A DNA stretch of 64,000 nucleotides, taken from assembly GCF_003853645.1 (NCBI RefSeq), contig NZ_QTPO01000015.1, positions 90,960 to 154,959 on the forward strand, in the 5' to 3' direction. The notes under the pieces were generated by a model, which did no database searches, was not told the origin of the DNA, and was given only the letters and a program-made list of their open reading frames with translations. The stretch is from Burkholderia sp. Bp9143 (GTDB lineage: Bacteria > Pseudomonadota > Gammaproteobacteria > Burkholderiales > Burkholderiaceae). A program made the translations under genes and the position numbers. Positions within the stretch are counted from its first letter, which is position 1, and the number at the start of each line of letters is the position of its first letter. This document shows, piece after piece, positions 17,943 to 27,331 of the stretch.

Positions 17943-19193
17943 ATGGCGAACGACCGGGTGATGGCGATCGTCGGCGCCGGCCATGCGGGCGGCCGTGCGG
18001 CGCAGGTGCTGCGCGAGGGCGGCTGGCGCGGGCGCATCGTGCTGATCGGCGCGGAGGCGCACCTGCCGTACGAGCGGCCGCCGTTGTCGAAGGGCGTGCT
18101 GACCGGCGAGCGCAGCGCCGCGCAATGCGGGCTGCGCGATCCGGATGCGTGGCGCGCGGACGATATCGAGCCGATCGTCGCGACTGTCGAGCGGATCGAT
18201 CCGGTGGCGCGCGAGGTGCATGTGTCGGGCGGCCGCGGATTCGCTTACGACGCGCTGCTGCTCGCGACCGGCGGCCGCGCGCGCCGCCTCGCGATTCCGG
18301 GTGCGGAACTCGACGGCGTATTCGCGTTGCGCACGCTCGACGACGCGGCGGCGCTCGGCGCGCGGCTCGTGCCCGATGCGCGGGTCGTGCTGATCGGCGG
18401 CGGCTTCATCGGTCTCGAGGTCGCGGCGTCGGCGCGGCTGCGCGGTTGCCGCGTGACCGTGCTCGATGCGGCACCGCGCCTGCTCGGGCGTGCGGTGCCG
18501 GAGCCGATCGCGGCGCGCGTGCATGCACTGCATGTGCAGCGGGGCGTCGAGATCGGCCTGAACCGCCGGCCCGTCGCGATCGAGCGCACGCCGGACCGCG
18601 CGCTGGCCGTCGTGCTCGACGACGGCGACACGCTGATCGCCGATACGGTGGTCGCCGGCATCGGGATTGAACCGGCGGACGAACTGGCGCGTGACGCGGG
18701 CCTCGTCGTCGAGCGCGGGATCGTCGTGAACGCGCGGCTCGAGACGTCGGCGCGCGGCATCTATGCGGCCGGCGATGTCGCGGTGTTCCCGAGCGGGGTG
18801 TGGGGGCGGCTCGTGCGTCAGGAAACCTGGCACGGCGCCGAAACGCAGGCGCGCGTCGCCGCACGCAACATGCTCGGCGCCGACGAACCGTATCGCGAGC
18901 TGCCGTGGTTCTGGTCCGATCAATACGATGCGCAGTTGCAGGTGGCCGGCGAACCGGCACTTGGCGAGCGGACGGTCGCGCGCGTGCTCGGCGACGACGC
19001 GGAAATCCACTTCCACTTCGACGCGGGCGAACGGCTCGTCGCGGCAAGTGGCTTCGGTCGTGCGTCGGGATTCGTCAAGGAGATGCGCATCGCGCGGCTG
19101 CTGGTCGAGCGCGGGATCGACGTGGCGCCGGCTGCGGTCGCGGATGCGAGCGTGAAGCTGAAGTCGCTGGTGTCGGCCGCGGGCGATCGCTAG
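17943..19193 (+). CDS. NAD(P)H:ferredoxin reductase (FAD-dependent)
   Basis: A 416-residue pyridine-nucleotide disulfide-oxidoreductase-family protein. FAD motif IVGAGHAGGRAAQVL is at residues 9-23 and the NAD motif VLIGGGFIGLEVAAS is near residue 150; GIYAAGDVA marks the second FAD contact. A reductase C-terminal domain (QYDAQLQVAG) follows. It passes electrons from NAD(P)H to the upstream Rieske ferredoxin and resembles RubB/MocF/BphA4. It is the third gene of the oxygenase operon. Confidence 0.92.
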   Translation: MANDRVMAIVGAGHAGGRAAQVLREGGWRGRIVLIGAEAHLPYERPPLSKGVLTGERSAAQCGLRDPDAWRADDIEPIVATVERIDPVAREVHVSGGRGFAYDALLLATGGRARRLAIPGAELDGVFALRTLDDAAALGARLVPDARVVLIGGGFIGLEVAASARLRGCRVTVLDAAPRLLGRAVPEPIAARVHALHVQRGVEIGLNRRPVAIERTPDRALAVVLDDGDTLIADTVVAGIGIEPADELARDAGLVVERGIVVNARLETSARGIYAAGDVAVFPSGVWGRLVRQETWHGAETQARVAARNMLGADEPYRELPWFWSDQYDAQLQVAGEPALGERTVARVLGDDAEIHFHFDAGERLVAASGFGRASGFVKEMRIARLLVERGIDVAPAAVADASVKLKSLVSAAGDR

Positions 19194-19252
19194 CTGCGGT
19201 GTGCGGCGGCGCGGCGGCAGCCGTGCGAAGCAGGAGGAAGAAGGAGGGGGGT

Positions 19253-19285
19253 AGAAGCGCGCGGCAGCCGCTGCCGCGCGCTTCT
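19253..19285. terminator. Hairpin terminator between convergent genes
   Basis: A perfect 15-bp inverted repeat, AGAAGCGCGCGGCAG at 19253-19267 and its complement at 19271-19285, with a 3-nt loop. It lies between the convergent ferredoxin reductase and glpF genes. No T-run follows, so it could work in either direction or simply stabilise both transcripts. Confidence 0.7.
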
Positions 19286-19312
19286 CGAGCTCGCGTTCGG
19301 GTGGAACCGCGA

Positions 19313-20029
19313 TCAGGCCATCGCGTGCAGGCGCAGATACAGCCCGGCCGCCGCGGCGCCGCCGAGCAGCGGGCCGATCACCGGCACCCACGCATAGCGC
19401 CAGTCGCTGTCGCGCTTGCCGGGGATCGGCAGCAGCGCATGCATCAGGCGTGGCGACAGGTCGCGCGCCGGGCTCATTGCATAGCCGGTCGGGCCGCCGA
19501 GCGAGATGCCGATGCCGAGCACGAGCAGACCGACGGGCAGCGCGTCGAGCGCGCCGAGGCCGACCTGCGGCGATGCGAGGTACAGCACGCCGAGGATCAG
19601 CACGAACGTGCAGATCGCTTCGGTCAGCACGTTGTGCGTGACGCTGCGGATCGCGGGCGCCGTGCAGAACACCGCGAGCTTCAGGTCCGCGTCGACTTCC
19701 TTCGCGAAGTGCTGGCGATACGCGAGCCACACGAGCAAGGCGCCTGCCATCCCGCCGAGCATCTGCGCGAGGATGTAGCCGCCGACCTTCGACCACGCGA
19801 ACTTGCCCGCGAGCGCGAGGCTGATCGTGACGATCGGGTTCAGGTGCGCGCCGCTGAACGACGCGGTCACGTAGACGGCGACGAACACCGCCATCGCCCA
19901 GCCCATGACGATCACGATCAGGTCCGCACCCTTGCCCTTGGTCTTCGCAAGCAGCACGTTGGCGACCGCGCCGTTGCCGAGCAGCACGAGGATCGCCGTG
20001 CCGATGAATTCCGCAATATAAGGTGACAT
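19313..20029 (-). CDS. glpF: Glycerol uptake facilitator (aquaglyceroporin)
   Basis: A 238-residue MIP-family channel with six hydrophobic segments. The two half-helix signatures are altered: HLNPIVTI instead of the usual NPA and AMSPARD instead of NPAR. The rest fits GlpF (GNGAVANVLLAKTKGKGADL, GGPTGYAM). It admits glycerol through the inner membrane. It is the last gene of the glpD-glpK-glpF unit. Confidence 0.92.
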   Translation of the reverse strand: MSPYIAEFIGTAILVLLGNGAVANVLLAKTKGKGADLIVIVMGWAMAVFVAVYVTASFSGAHLNPIVTISLALAGKFAWSKVGGYILAQMLGGMAGALLVWLAYRQHFAKEVDADLKLAVFCTAPAIRSVTHNVLTEAICTFVLILGVLYLASPQVGLGALDALPVGLLVLGIGISLGGPTGYAMSPARDLSPRLMHALLPIPGKRDSDWRYAWVPVIGPLLGGAAAAGLYLRLHAMA

Positions 20030-20124
20030 GTTGTCTCTCGTAGATGACGGCGGACTCGCGCATCGCGCGGTCCGCCGGTATTGTTGTATTTCGTTCGGAT
20101 TTCTTGTGGTTACTGCCGCAGTGG

Positions 20125-21627
20125 TTACTGCGCGTCGTCGGCCCACGCCTTGGCGGCGCGCACCGCGCGCTGCCAGCCGGCCATGCAGCGCTCGACCTGC
20201 TCCTTCGGCATCGACGGCGAGAAGCGGCGATCGAGCTGCCACTGGCTGCGCACTTCGTCGAGGTTCTTCCAGTAGCCGATCGCGAGGCCCGCGAGGTAGG
20301 CCGCGCCGAGCGCGGTCGTCTCGGTGATCTGCGGACGCACGGCGTCGACGCCGAGCAGGTCGGCCTGGAACTGCATCAGCAGGTCGTTCGCGCTCGCGCC
20401 GCCGTCGACGCGCAGCTCGCCGATGCTGATGCCCGAGTCGGCCTCCATCGCGGCCAGCACGTCGAGCGACTGGTAGGCGATCGCGTCGAGCGCCGCGCGT
20501 GCGAGATGCGCGGACGTCGTGCCGCGCGTGACGCCGAACACCGAACCGCGTGCCCGTGCGTTCCAGTGCGGCGCGCCGAGGCCCGCGAACGCGGGCACGA
20601 GATAGACACCATCGGTGTGCGGCACGCTTGCGGCGAGCGCCTCGATCTCGGCGGCCGTCTTGATGATGCCGAGGCCGTCGCGCAGCCACTGCACGACCGC
20701 GCCCGCGATGAAGATGCTGCCTTCGAGCGCGTACTGCACGTCGTCGCCGATCTGCCACGCAATCGTCGTGACGAGGTTGTTCTTCGACTCGATCGGCTTG
20801 TCGCCGGTGTTCATCATCAGGAAGCAGCCGGTGCCGTAGGTGTTCTTCACCATGCCCGACGTCGTGCACATCTGGCCGAACAGCGCCGCGTGCTGGTCGC
20901 CGGCGATGCCCGCGAGCGGGATCTTCGACGCGAACACCGTGGTTTTCGTGTGGCCGTAGATTTCCGACGACGCCTTCACTTCCGGCAGCATGCTGCGCGG
21001 GATGTCGAGCAGTTCGAGCAGCTCGCTGTCCCACTCGCGCGTGTGGATGTTGAACAGCATCGTGCGCGACGCGTTCGTCACGTCGGTCACGTGCAGCTCG
21101 TGCTTCGTGAAGTTCCACACGAGCCAGCTGTCGACGGTGCCGAACGCGAGCTTGCCCTGGCGCGCCTTGTCGCGCGCGCCCGGCACGTTGTCGAGGATCC
21201 AGCGGATCTTGGTCGCGGAGAAGTACGAGTCGATCGGCAGGCCGGTCTTCGCGCGCACCTTCGCCTCGAGGCCCTGCTTCTTCAGCGAATCGCAGAAGTC
21301 GGCGGTGCGGCGGTCCTGCCACACGATCGCGTTGTAGACGGGCTGGCCCGTCTCGCGATCCCAGACGATCGTCGTCTCGCGCTGGTTGGTGATGCCGATC
21401 GCGGCGATCGACGTGCCGTTGAGGCCGGTGCGCGTGACCGCTTCGGCGGCGACGCCCGCTTGCGTCGACCAGATTTCCTGCGGGTCGTGCTCGACCCAGC
21501 CGGGTTGCGGGTAGATCTGTTCGAATTCCTTCTGGGCGATCGAAACGATGTTGCCCTGGCGATCGAACAGCATGGCGCGGGAGCTCGTCGTGCCCTGGTC
21601 AAGTGCGAGGATGTACTGGTCCTGCAT
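20125..21627 (-). CDS. glpK: Glycerol kinase
   Basis: A 500-residue FGGY-family kinase. It starts [20 protein letters not shown], with the nucleotide-binding DQGTTS loop, and has the FGGY signatures [13 protein letters not shown] and [19 protein letters not shown]. It phosphorylates glycerol to sn-glycerol 3-phosphate. The start MQDQ was preferred to MEMRD, five codons upstream, on family length. It lies 105 bp after glpD and 95 bp before glpF. Confidence 0.96.
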   Translation of the reverse strand: MQDQYILALDQGTTSSRAMLFDRQGNIVSIAQKEFEQIYPQPGWVEHDPQEIWSTQAGVAAEAVTRTGLNGTSIAAIGITNQRETTIVWDRETGQPVYNAIVWQDRRTADFCDSLKKQGLEAKVRAKTGLPIDSYFSATKIRWILDNVPGARDKARQGKLAFGTVDSWLVWNFTKHELHVTDVTNASRTMLFNIHTREWDSELLELLDIPRSMLPEVKASSEIYGHTKTTVFASKIPLAGIAGDQHAALFGQMCTTSGMVKNTYGTGCFLMMNTGDKPIESKNNLVTTIAWQIGDDVQYALEGSIFIAGAVVQWLRDGLGIIKTAAEIEALAASVPHTDGVYLVPAFAGLGAPHWNARARGSVFGVTRGTTSAHLARAALDAIAYQSLDVLAAMEADSGISIGELRVDGGASANDLLMQFQADLLGVDAVRPQITETTALGAAYLAGLAIGYWKNLDEVRSQWQLDRRFSPSMPKEQVERCMAGWQRAVRAAKAWADDAQ

Positions 21628-21732
21628 GTCTCTCATCTCCATCCGTGGATTGGCGTAGTTGTGATGCGCGCCGCATGTTACGCGGCGCGTCGGTGAATCA
21701 ACGTCGGTCAGACAACTGCAACTGCAAACCGG

Positions 21733-23256
21733 TCATGCGTGCGGCGCGTGCGCGGCGGCGAACCACGCGTCGACCGCGGCGGTCACCGCGTCGAGCGTGC
21801 CCGGCGCGACGTGCAGGCCGAGCTTCGAGCGGCGCCACAGCACGTCCTGCGCGCAGGTCGCCCATTCGACGTCGCGCAGGTAGCGCAGTTCGGCGTCGTG
21901 GATGCCCGGTGCGATCTCGCTGCCGAGGTCGGCGAGGGACGTCGCGCCGTCGACCACGCGCTCCGCGCGCGTGCCGTACGCACGCGCATAGCGGCGTGCA
22001 AGCGCGGCGGGCAGCCACGGATGGCGTTTCGCGAACGCGTCGGCGAACACGTCGAACTTCGCGTTCGCGATGTCGCCGCCCGGCAGCGGCGCGCCGGCCG
22101 TCCAGGTCTTCGCGTCGCGGCCGAGCGCACCGCACAGCAGGTCGGCTGCTTCTTCGGCGAGCTTGCGGAACGTCGTGATCTTGCCGCCGAACACCGACAG
22201 CAGCGGTGCGCCGGCGCCGTCGTCCATCTCGAGGCGGTAGTCGCGCGTGACGGCCGACGCGTTCGCCGCGTTTTCGTCCTCGAGCAGCGGGCGCACGCCC
22301 GAATAGGTCCAGTGCACGTCGGCCGGCGAGATCTTGCGCTTGAAGTAGCGGTTGATCGAATCGCACAGATACTGCGTCTCGTCGCGATCGATCGCGACCT
22401 TCGCGGGATCGTTCGTGTATTCGACGTCGGTCGTGCCGATCAGCGTGAAGTCGTGCTCGTACGGAATCGCGAAGATGATCCGCTTGTCCGGGTTCTGGAA
22501 GATGTAGGCGTGGTCGTGGTCGAACAGGCGCCGCGTGATGATGTGGCTGCCCTTCACGAGCCGCACGCTGTGCTGCGCGCCGCGACCGAGCGCGCCGTGC
22601 AGTACTTCGCCGACCCACGGGCCGGCCGCGTTCGCGACCGCGCGCGCATGCACGACGCGGATCGAGCCGTCCGCGTGCTGCAGCCGCGCTTCCCATTCGT
22701 CGCCGTGGCGTTCGGCGGATACGAGCTTGGTGCGGGTGAGGATCTCCGCGCCGCGCTCCTTCGCATCGAGCGCGTTCAGCACGACGAGGCGCGCGTCGTC
22801 GACCCAGCCGTCCGAATACACGAAGCCGCGCTTGATCGAGTCGATCAGCGGCGCGCCGGCCGCATGGCGGCGCATGTCGATGCCGCGCGAGCCGGGCAAC
22901 AGTTCGCGCTTCGCGAGGTGATCGTAGAGGAACAGGCCGATGCGGATCAGCCAGGCCGGCCGCAGGTTCGGCATGTGCGGCATCACGAAGCGCAGCGGCC
23001 ACATGATGTGCGGCGCCGCGCGCAGCAGCGTCTCACGCTCCTGCAGCGCTTTGCGGACGAGTCCGAATTCGTTGTATTCGAGGTAGCGCAGGCCGCCGTG
23101 AATCAGCTTCGTGCTGGACGACGACGTGTGCGACGCGAGGTCGTCCTGCTCGCAAAGCAGGACCGACAGGCCGCGGCCGGCCGCATCGCGCGCGATGCCC
23201 GCGCCGTTGATGCCGCCGCCGACGACGAGCAGATCGTAGCGATTCGGTTGGGTCAC
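21733..23256 (-). CDS. glpD: Aerobic glycerol-3-phosphate dehydrogenase
   Basis: A 507-residue FAD enzyme beginning at a GTG codon with AGGACAGCAGG upstream. The FAD motif LLVVGGGINGAGIARDAAGR lies at residues 9-28; the DAO catalytic core and a C-terminal GlpD domain follow. It oxidises glycerol 3-phosphate to dihydroxyacetone phosphate at the inner membrane and feeds electrons to quinone. First gene of the glpDKF unit, with GlpR-like operators upstream. Confidence 0.96.
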   Translation of the reverse strand: MTQPNRYDLLVVGGGINGAGIARDAAGRGLSVLLCEQDDLASHTSSSSTKLIHGGLRYLEYNEFGLVRKALQERETLLRAAPHIMWPLRFVMPHMPNLRPAWLIRIGLFLYDHLAKRELLPGSRGIDMRRHAAGAPLIDSIKRGFVYSDGWVDDARLVVLNALDAKERGAEILTRTKLVSAERHGDEWEARLQHADGSIRVVHARAVANAAGPWVGEVLHGALGRGAQHSVRLVKGSHIITRRLFDHDHAYIFQNPDKRIIFAIPYEHDFTLIGTTDVEYTNDPAKVAIDRDETQYLCDSINRYFKRKISPADVHWTYSGVRPLLEDENAANASAVTRDYRLEMDDGAGAPLLSVFGGKITTFRKLAEEAADLLCGALGRDAKTWTAGAPLPGGDIANAKFDVFADAFAKRHPWLPAALARRYARAYGTRAERVVDGATSLADLGSEIAPGIHDAELRYLRDVEWATCAQDVLWRRSKLGLHVAPGTLDAVTAAVDAWFAAAHAPHA

Positions 23257-23287
23257 CCTGCTGTCCTTATCGTCTGATGGAAATGGA

Positions 23288-23317
23288 CGAACATGAAATG
23301 TTCGAATTCGAAATTTA
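23288..23317. promoter_or_regulatory. GlpR-like operators upstream of glpD
   Basis: The perfect palindrome CGAACAT-GAA-ATGTTCG (23288-23304) overlaps ATGTTCGAATTCGAAATT (23298-23315), which contains the 12-bp palindrome TTCGAATTCGAA. Both match the E. coli GlpR half-site ATGTTCG/CGAACAT. A further half-site, TTCGAAT, occurs at 23342-23348. The spacing between glpD and the divergent lipoprotein gene suggests control of glpD and perhaps of both. Confidence 0.7.
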
Positions 23318-23419
23318 ACGAACGAAATCGAAAAAGTAAAGTTCGAATAAGCGGGGCCAGTAGCGCGTGGCGCGATCCCGGACGATACTGGCGGAATCGA
23401 CCGCTTCGCGAGGTGAATC

Positions 23420-23788
23420 ATGCGTATTGGGATGTGGGCCGGCGCGTGCGCCGTCGTGCTGGCAGCGTGCGGCGCCGGCACGCCGCCGCTTGCCGGCAAC
23501 TGGCGGGCGCCGTCGTTCGTCGACCTGCAGACGTCGTGCGGCGGCACCGCGCACGACTGGGGCGCGGACGCGCAGCCGGTCTATTCGACGCTGTACGACG
23601 CGTATGTGGCGAAACGGTATCGCGGGCTGACGCAGGCGAACTATTGCGCGTTCGTAAACGAACTTTCGGCGCACTATGCGGCGCCCGACGCGGCGGGGCG
23701 GGCCGGATGGGTCGCGTATTTCAACGGCGCACGCGCGCAGGCCGTCAGCTGGCGGGCCGCGGTCGATCCGACGCTGCGCGGCGGCTGA
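23420..23788 (+). CDS. Putative lipoprotein, 122 residues
   Basis: A 122-residue protein with an N-terminal signal peptide and lipobox LAAC (cleavage before Cys17). The mature part has Trp and Tyr residues and two further cysteines, and I cannot place it in a named family. It is divergent from glpD and could share the GlpR operator region. A hypothetical cell-envelope lipoprotein; it may be functionally unrelated to glycerol metabolism. Confidence 0.7.
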   Translation: MRIGMWAGACAVVLAACGAGTPPLAGNWRAPSFVDLQTSCGGTAHDWGADAQPVYSTLYDAYVAKRYRGLTQANYCAFVNELSAHYAAPDAAGRAGWVAYFNGARAQAVSWRAAVDPTLRGG

Positions 23789-23874
23789 CGCCGGAACGCT
23801 GCGGGAGGCGGGAAAACGGGAAAAGCGGCGACCGGAAATCCGGCCGCCGCGCTCAGGTCAGGAACAGCGGGACT

Positions 23875-24072
23875 TCAGGAATAGCGGCATTTGATGGATC
23901 GCAACGCGGCGTCGCCGGTTTCGGTCACGCAGTATTTGCGTCCCGATCCCAGCCCTTCCAGCCGCACGAGCTGCTGTTCGAGCAGCGCGTCGAGTTCATC
24001 GCGATCCATGTCGCCGTGATCGGGGGCATCCTTCACAAGCAGTAGCGTGGCGAATTCATGCGGACTCAGCAT
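23875..24072 (-). CDS. Small protein, 65 residues, winged-helix-like
   Basis: A 65-residue protein, MLSPHEFATLLLVKDAPDHG onward, rich in Leu and acidic residues, ending RKYCVTETGDAALRSIKCRY. The pattern of short helices and a C-terminal TETG turn resembles small winged-helix proteins conserved in Burkholderia, but I do not recognise a named function. The start was chosen because GGAGAG precedes this ATG; an ATG four codons upstream lacks one. Confidence 0.65.
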   Translation of the reverse strand: MLSPHEFATLLLVKDAPDHGDMDRDELDALLEQQLVRLEGLGSGRKYCVTETGDAALRSIKCRYS

Positions 24073-24374
24073 CGTTCTCTCCATGGCAATCGGTTTGCCC
24101 GCGCCGCCGGCGCAAACGCCGGTGCGCGATACCCCGCAGGGTATGGCTTGGGGGGAAAGCTGTATTCGCCGGCCTTGGGATTCGCACACGCCTTGGCACA
24201 GGCGGATCGGGCGAACGGGCCGGGGAACTGGAGTCTAGTCGAGCGCGCGGGCAACGACAAATCGTGCCCCGTTAATTTTCAGTTTGACAGGCCCGCGTGC
24301 CGCAAGCGGTTCGGTCGCCGCGCCAACTTCTTGATTTCACTTGAAGTTTCAGGTGCGGTGCAGCATCGCAAGCG
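24073..24374. other. Intergenic region between the 65-residue gene and glpR
   Basis: 302 bp with no credible gene. It must hold the promoter of the small minus-strand gene and the 3' end of the glpR transcript. I see no strong hairpin or conserved RNA element. Confidence 0.35.
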
Positions 24375-25154
24375 TCATTCCGGGACGTACACCTGGGTGC
24401 CCGCGTTCGCCACCGCGTCGGCCATCTCCGGCGGCAGCGGCTTGTCGGTGAAGAGCGCATGGACCTGGCTCAGGTGGCCCTGGCGCACCAGCGCCGGGCG
24501 GCCGACCTTGGAATGATCGGCGACGAGGTAGACCGTGCGCGCATGCTGCATGATCGCCTCGGCCACGCGCACCTCGCGCGTGTCGAAGTCGCGCAGCGTG
24601 CCGTCGGCCTCGATCGCGGACGTGCCGATGATCGCGTAGTCGACCTTGAACTGGCGGATGAAGTCGATCGCGAGTTCGCCGACGATGCCCTTGTCCCACG
24701 GCCGCACGATGCCGCCCGTGATCAGCACCTCGCAGTCGGGGTAGCCGCTCATCATCGACGCGACGTTCAGGTTGTTCGTGATCACGTGCAGCCCGTGATG
24801 GCGGTTCAGTGCGCGCGCAACTTCCTCGGTCGTGGTGCCGAGGTTGATGAACAGCGATGCCTGGTCGGGGATGTGCGACGCGGCGAGCGCAGCGATGCGC
24901 CGCTTCTCGTCGTGGAACATCCGCTGGCGCGCGGTGTACGACACGTTCTCCGAACTGGTCGGCAGGCTCGCGCCGCCGTGGTAGCGGCGCAGCAGGTTCA
25001 GGTCGGCGAGCCAGTTCACGTCGCGGCGGATCGTCTGCGGCGTGACCGCGAAGTGCGCGGCGAGATCGTCGACGGTCACGAAGCCGTCGCGCTGCACCCA
25101 TTCGAGCAGTTCCTGCTGACGCGCGTTGAGGGTGAGGCGGGGATCTCGGGTCAT
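24375..25154 (-). CDS. glpR: DeoR-family glycerol-3-phosphate regulon repressor
   Basis: A 259-residue DeoR regulator. The HTH is at about residues 7-58 (NARQQELLEWVQRDGFVTVD, then TPQTIRRDVNWLADLNLLRR), followed by the DeoR sensor domain (LFINLGTTTEEVARAL, VGELAIDFIRQF). The start MTRDPRL was chosen on family length. It lies about 1.1 kb upstream of glpD on the same strand and is the expected ligand of the 23288-23317 operators. Confidence 0.92.
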   Translation of the reverse strand: MTRDPRLTLNARQQELLEWVQRDGFVTVDDLAAHFAVTPQTIRRDVNWLADLNLLRRYHGGASLPTSSENVSYTARQRMFHDEKRRIAALAASHIPDQASLFINLGTTTEEVARALNRHHGLHVITNNLNVASMMSGYPDCEVLITGGIVRPWDKGIVGELAIDFIRQFKVDYAIIGTSAIEADGTLRDFDTREVRVAEAIMQHARTVYLVADHSKVGRPALVRQGHLSQVHALFTDKPLPPEMADAVANAGTQVYVPE

Positions 25155-25377
25155 GGCTCGGCGGTCAGGTCGTGAGGCGGAGCGGGTATTGTAAGGGCGG
25201 GAAGGGCGTTCGACCGGCCTCCGGCGTATCACTGCCCGGAATTCATGCGGAAAGAGCATGGATTCATGTGACAAATGAATTTGTGCGATCGCGCGGATCG
25301 CGCTGCAATGGCGGACTGTCCGCGCACGCCAGTCGTGCGTCCGGCGCGTTCATTCAGCTTTCGACGAGGTCGAACCG

Positions 25378-27018
25378 ATGACTGGCTTCAACTGGCACAA
25401 CCCGTATCCGACGACCCGCATTCCGGTGTTCGCGCGCAACGTCGTGTCGACGTCGCATCCGCTCGCCGCGCAGGCCGGGCTGCGGATGCTGTGGAAGGGC
25501 GGCAATGCCGTCGATGCGGCGCTGGCCGCCGCGGCCGCGATCACGGTGGTCGAGCCCGTGTCGTGCGGGCTCGGCGGCGATGCGTTCGCGCTCGTGTGGG
25601 ACGGCGGGCGGCTGTCCGGGTTGAATGCGTCGGGTGTCGCACCGGCCGCGTGGAATCCTGACTATTTCCGCAAGCGCCACGGCGAGGATGCGCACGGTAT
25701 CGCGAACAAGCCGACGCGCGGCTGGGACACCGTCACGGTGCCGGGCGTGATCGCGGGCTGGGAAGCGCTGCATGCGAAGTTCGGGTCGCTGCCGTTCGCG
25801 GACCTGCTCGAGCCGGCGATCGAGATCGCCGAGCGCGGCTATTCGGTACCGCCGATCGTCGCGCACAAGTGGGCGGCCGCGGTGCCCGAACTGCAGGGGT
25901 TGCCGGGCTTCGCCGATACCTTCATGCCGCGCGGGCGCGCGCCGCGTGTCGGCGAACGCATGTGCCTGCCGGGCCACGCGCAGACGCTGCGCACGCTCGC
26001 GAAGGACGGCCCGCGTGCGTTCTACGAGGGCGCGCTCGCCGCGCGGATCGCGGCGTTCGCGCGCGAAGGCGGCGGCGCGCTGACCGAAGCCGACTTGCGT
26101 GCGTACCGGCCGGAATGGGTCGAGCCGATCGGCAAGCGCTTCGGCCGCCACACGATTCACGAGATCCCGCCGAACGGGCAGGGCATCGCGGCGCTGATCG
26201 CGCTCGGGATCGCCGAGCATGCGGGCCTGACCGAATGGCCCGTCGATTCGGTCGACTCGCAGCACCTGCAGATCGAGGCGATGAAGCTCGCGTTCGCGGA
26301 CGTCTATCGCTACGTCGCCGATCCGCGCGCGATGGACGTGACGCCCGCGCGGATGCTCGACGACGCGTATCTCGCGGAACGCGCGAAGCTGATCGATCGC
26401 ACGCGCGCGACGCACTTCGCTGCCGGCCGGCCGCATTCGGGCGGCACGATCTACCTGTCGGCGGCGGACGAGCGCGGGATGATGGTGAGCTTCATTCAGT
26501 CGAACTACATGGGCTTCGGATCGGGGCTCGTCGTACCCGGTACGGGCATCGCATTGCAGAACCGCGGGCACGGCTTCTCGATGGACCCGGCGTCGCCGAA
26601 CGTCGTCGCGGGCGGCAAGCGGCCGTTCCATACGATCATCCCCGCGTTCGTCACCGAGGAAGTCGACGACCGCACCGAGGCCGTGATGAGCTTCGGCGTG
26701 ATGGGTGGCGACATGCAGCCGCAGGGCCACCTGCAGACCGTCGTGCGGATGCTCGGCTACGGGCAGCAGCCGCAGGCCGCGTGCGACGCGCCGCGCTGGA
26801 AGGTCAATCGCGACTTCACGCTCGACGTCGAGTCGACGATGAAGCGCGAGACGGTCGATGGGCTCGCCGCGCGCGGCCATACGATCAAGTCGATCGACGA
26901 TCCCTACATGGATTTCGGCTCGGGGCAGTTCGTGTGGCGCCTCGATCGCGACGATCCCGAGCGCGGCTACGTCGCCGCGAGCGACAGCCGGCGCGACGGT
27001 CTGGCTGCCGGTTTCTGA
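25378..27018 (+). CDS. Gamma-glutamyltransferase
   Basis: A 546-residue Ntn-hydrolase-family enzyme. It lacks a signal peptide, so it is probably cytoplasmic, like YwrD-type members. The catalytic threonine is probably Thr357 in HSGGTIYLSAADERG, where autocleavage would make the small subunit. The substrate-pocket segment NYMGFGSGLVVPGTGIALQN follows. It cleaves glutathione or other gamma-glutamyl compounds. A 10-bp hairpin terminator follows at 27044. Confidence 0.9.
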   Translation: MTGFNWHNPYPTTRIPVFARNVVSTSHPLAAQAGLRMLWKGGNAVDAALAAAAAITVVEPVSCGLGGDAFALVWDGGRLSGLNASGVAPAAWNPDYFRKRHGEDAHGIANKPTRGWDTVTVPGVIAGWEALHAKFGSLPFADLLEPAIEIAERGYSVPPIVAHKWAAAVPELQGLPGFADTFMPRGRAPRVGERMCLPGHAQTLRTLAKDGPRAFYEGALAARIAAFAREGGGALTEADLRAYRPEWVEPIGKRFGRHTIHEIPPNGQGIAALIALGIAEHAGLTEWPVDSVDSQHLQIEAMKLAFADVYRYVADPRAMDVTPARMLDDAYLAERAKLIDRTRATHFAAGRPHSGGTIYLSAADERGMMVSFIQSNYMGFGSGLVVPGTGIALQNRGHGFSMDPASPNVVAGGKRPFHTIIPAFVTEEVDDRTEAVMSFGVMGGDMQPQGHLQTVVRMLGYGQQPQAACDAPRWKVNRDFTLDVESTMKRETVDGLAARGHTIKSIDDPYMDFGSGQFVWRLDRDDPERGYVAASDSRRDGLAAGF

Positions 27019-27331
27019 CGGAACGCTTCCAGTCTTGCGCTCGACGGGCGGCCGAATGGCCGCCCGTTTCGTTTGATGCGGCGCATACCATCGAACGCGC
27101 GCAACCGGTTCGAACAACTCATCTAACGAACCGCAACATGCGCAATGGAACTGCGACTGTCAGGCATGGTCAGTGCTTGAAGCACGAACATAAAAGTCCG
27201 GCTAAGATGCCAGCATGGTTCGGCCGGACCAATCCACTAATAAATGCAAGCAAAAAGTCGCCTGCGGGCGCGCCGGGCCCGTGCCGAACGCATTGGCCGG
27301 ACGGCCGCGCGACGACTGGGAGCGCACCACC
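27019..27331. other. Intergenic region downstream of ggt
   Basis: 313 bp without a gene. Apart from the terminator at 27044-27074 it holds AT-richer DNA with a probable promoter for the ferritin-like gene (TTGAAG near 27176 and TAAGAT near 27202 are weak candidates). Confidence 0.35.
27044..27074 (+). terminator. Intrinsic terminator of ggt
   Basis: ACGGGCGGCC (27044-27053), loop GAAT, GGCCGCCCGT (27058-27067), then TTCGTTT. A 10-bp stem directly followed by a T-rich tract, 25 bp after the ggt stop. Confidence 0.85.
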
